Origin: Rhodospirillaceae bacterium
Lineage (GTDB): Bacteria; Pseudomonadota; Alphaproteobacteria; Rickettsiales; UBA3002
Reading direction: 5' to 3'
Assembly (NCBI GenBank): GCA_947458525.1
Contig: CANHAG010000122.1
Coordinates: forward strand, 1 to 5,200
DNA: 5,200 nucleotides
Shown here in pieces: positions 4,953 to 5,200 of this stretch. A program made the translations under genes and the position numbers. Position 1 is the stretch's first letter; every line of letters starts with the position of its first letter. Below the pieces are notes generated by a model that ran no database searches, was not told the origin of the DNA, and was given only the letters and a program-made list of their open reading frames with translations.

Positions 4953-4961
4953 TTATCCACA
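4953..4961 (+). other. DnaA box (exact TTATCCACA)
   Basis: The nine bases match the high-affinity DnaA box exactly. It sits at the edge of an AT-rich tract (about 4945-4983) and is preceded by ATT triplets, which on the other strand read TAATAAT directly after the box. A second exact box lies 94 bases to the right in the opposite orientation. Confidence 0.6.
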
Positions 4962-4990
4962 TTCTTTTGCATTTATTATATCTGACTCGC

Positions 4991-5018
4991 AAAACCGCCG
5001 CAGAAAATCAGCGGTTTT
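4991..5018 (-). terminator. Probable terminator of the ferredoxin gene
   Basis: AAAACCGC (4991-4998) pairs with GCGGTTTT (5011-5018), with a 12-base loop and T-runs on both sides, so it could terminate either strand. On the minus strand it lies about 73 bases past the ferredoxin stop and is the first such stem downstream. The T-run on that side is four bases. Confidence 0.6.
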
Positions 5019-5055
5019 TCCTATACAGCCATGCAGCAAAAATTCTGGAGAACTC

Positions 5056-5064
5056 TGTGGATAA
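5056..5064 (-). other. DnaA box (exact TTATCCACA on minus strand)
   Basis: TGTGGATAA on the plus strand is the exact reverse complement of the box at 4953-4961. It lies between the ferredoxin stop and its probable terminator. Two exact boxes with an AT-rich tract beside one of them suggest real DnaA binding here. Confidence 0.6.
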
Positions 5065-5090
5065 CCTATTTCCTCGCCGTAAAGCGCGCA

Positions 5091-5200
5091 TTACGGATTG
5101 GGGGCGAGGGTCACTTCCAGCCCCTCCAACGCGGGTGAGAGGATAATCTGGCAGCTGAGGCGCGAGTTTTCATGTACTTCCATCGCATCATCAAGCATCA
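5091..5200 (-). CDS. [2Fe-2S] ferredoxin, adrenodoxin/ISC type (C-terminal part)
   Basis: The 35 codons visible before the TAA (5093-5091) read MLDDAMEVHENSRLSCQIIL and then SPALEGLEVTLAPNP. This is the C-terminal end of the adrenodoxin-like ferredoxins: the cysteine of RLSCQ is the fourth cluster ligand, and the following (I/L)xxxLEGLxVxLP-like tail is standard. The earlier CxxxxxCxxC ligands lie beyond the window edge. These proteins carry electrons to iron-sulfur cluster assembly or to cytochromes P450 and similar oxygenases; alphaproteobacterial and mitochondrial members are close relatives. The residue counted here as Met is internal, not the start. The gene runs toward the hairpin-rich region and probably ends at the terminator at 4991-5018. 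Confidence 0.9.
   Translation of the reverse strand, partial: MLDDAMEVHENSRLSCQIILSPALEGLEVTLAPNP

Larger units (their letters stand above)
4243..5090. other. 848-base gene-free, hairpin-rich region with DnaA boxes
   Basis: No open frame here has a plausible start, ribosome site and protein-like composition; the two longest (4387-4698 minus, 4487-4738 plus) overlap on opposite strands and resemble nothing I know. What is present instead is a dense array of inverted repeats (entries below), further short dyads at 4266-4287 (CCATTC/GAATGG), 4717-4729 (GCGCC-TCT-GGCGC) and 4857-4900 (GATGAAT/ATTCATC), an AT-rich tract at about 4945-4983, and two exact DnaA boxes. It separates the GST gene and the ferredoxin gene, which converge on it. 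Confidence 0.7.

Overview
The window looks like chromosomal DNA from a mid-GC alphaproteobacterium. The best taxonomic clue is the 3' end of a [2Fe-2S] ferredoxin gene at the right edge, whose NSRLSCQI ending is typical of the alphaproteobacterial/mitochondrial adrenodoxin-like (ISC) ferredoxins. A palindromic repeat of the GTCATTCCCGC...GCGGGGATGAC type, common in proteobacterial genomes, is also present. The exact genus cannot be read from the sequence.

Layout from left to right. Positions 1-326 have no intact gene; they hold a 65-bp double-palindrome repeat and, on the minus strand, a short coding-like remnant that reads out of the repeat. Positions 327-1391 (minus) encode a two-domain protein: an N-terminal P-loop kinase-like ATPase fused to a C-terminal RimJ/RimL-type GNAT acetyltransferase. 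This gene is visibly AT-richer than its neighbours and looks acquired. Next comes a 22-nt copy of a tRNA 3' end (1548-1569), then a complete class II tRNA-Ser(GGA) on the minus strand (1690-1779) with encoded CCA. Positions 1780-2200 are gene-free and rich in small hairpins and palindromes.

The core is a compact plus-strand cluster. Two tandem, diverged integral-membrane hydrolases of the alkaline ceramidase family (2201-2902 and 2899-3576) overlap by ATGA. A beta-class glutathione S-transferase (3613-4242) follows 36 bases later with a perfect Shine-Dalgarno. Both ceramidase-like copies keep the full putative zinc/catalytic set (S, H, D, D, HxxxH), so both are probably active, perhaps on different lipid amides. 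The GST is probably co-transcribed, but no functional link can be read from the sequence.

Positions 4243-5090 (848 bases) contain no credible gene but are unusually structured. They hold a 13-bp perfect AT-rich hairpin, an 11-bp hairpin, a run of hairpins at 4437-4683 that looks like a structured RNA with its own terminator, a degenerate palindromic repeat, an AT-rich tract, and two exact, oppositely oriented DnaA boxes (4953-4961 and 5056-5064). This is the least explained part of the window: it may hold an unidentified structured RNA and a DnaA-binding locus. The ferredoxin 3' end (minus strand) closes the window.
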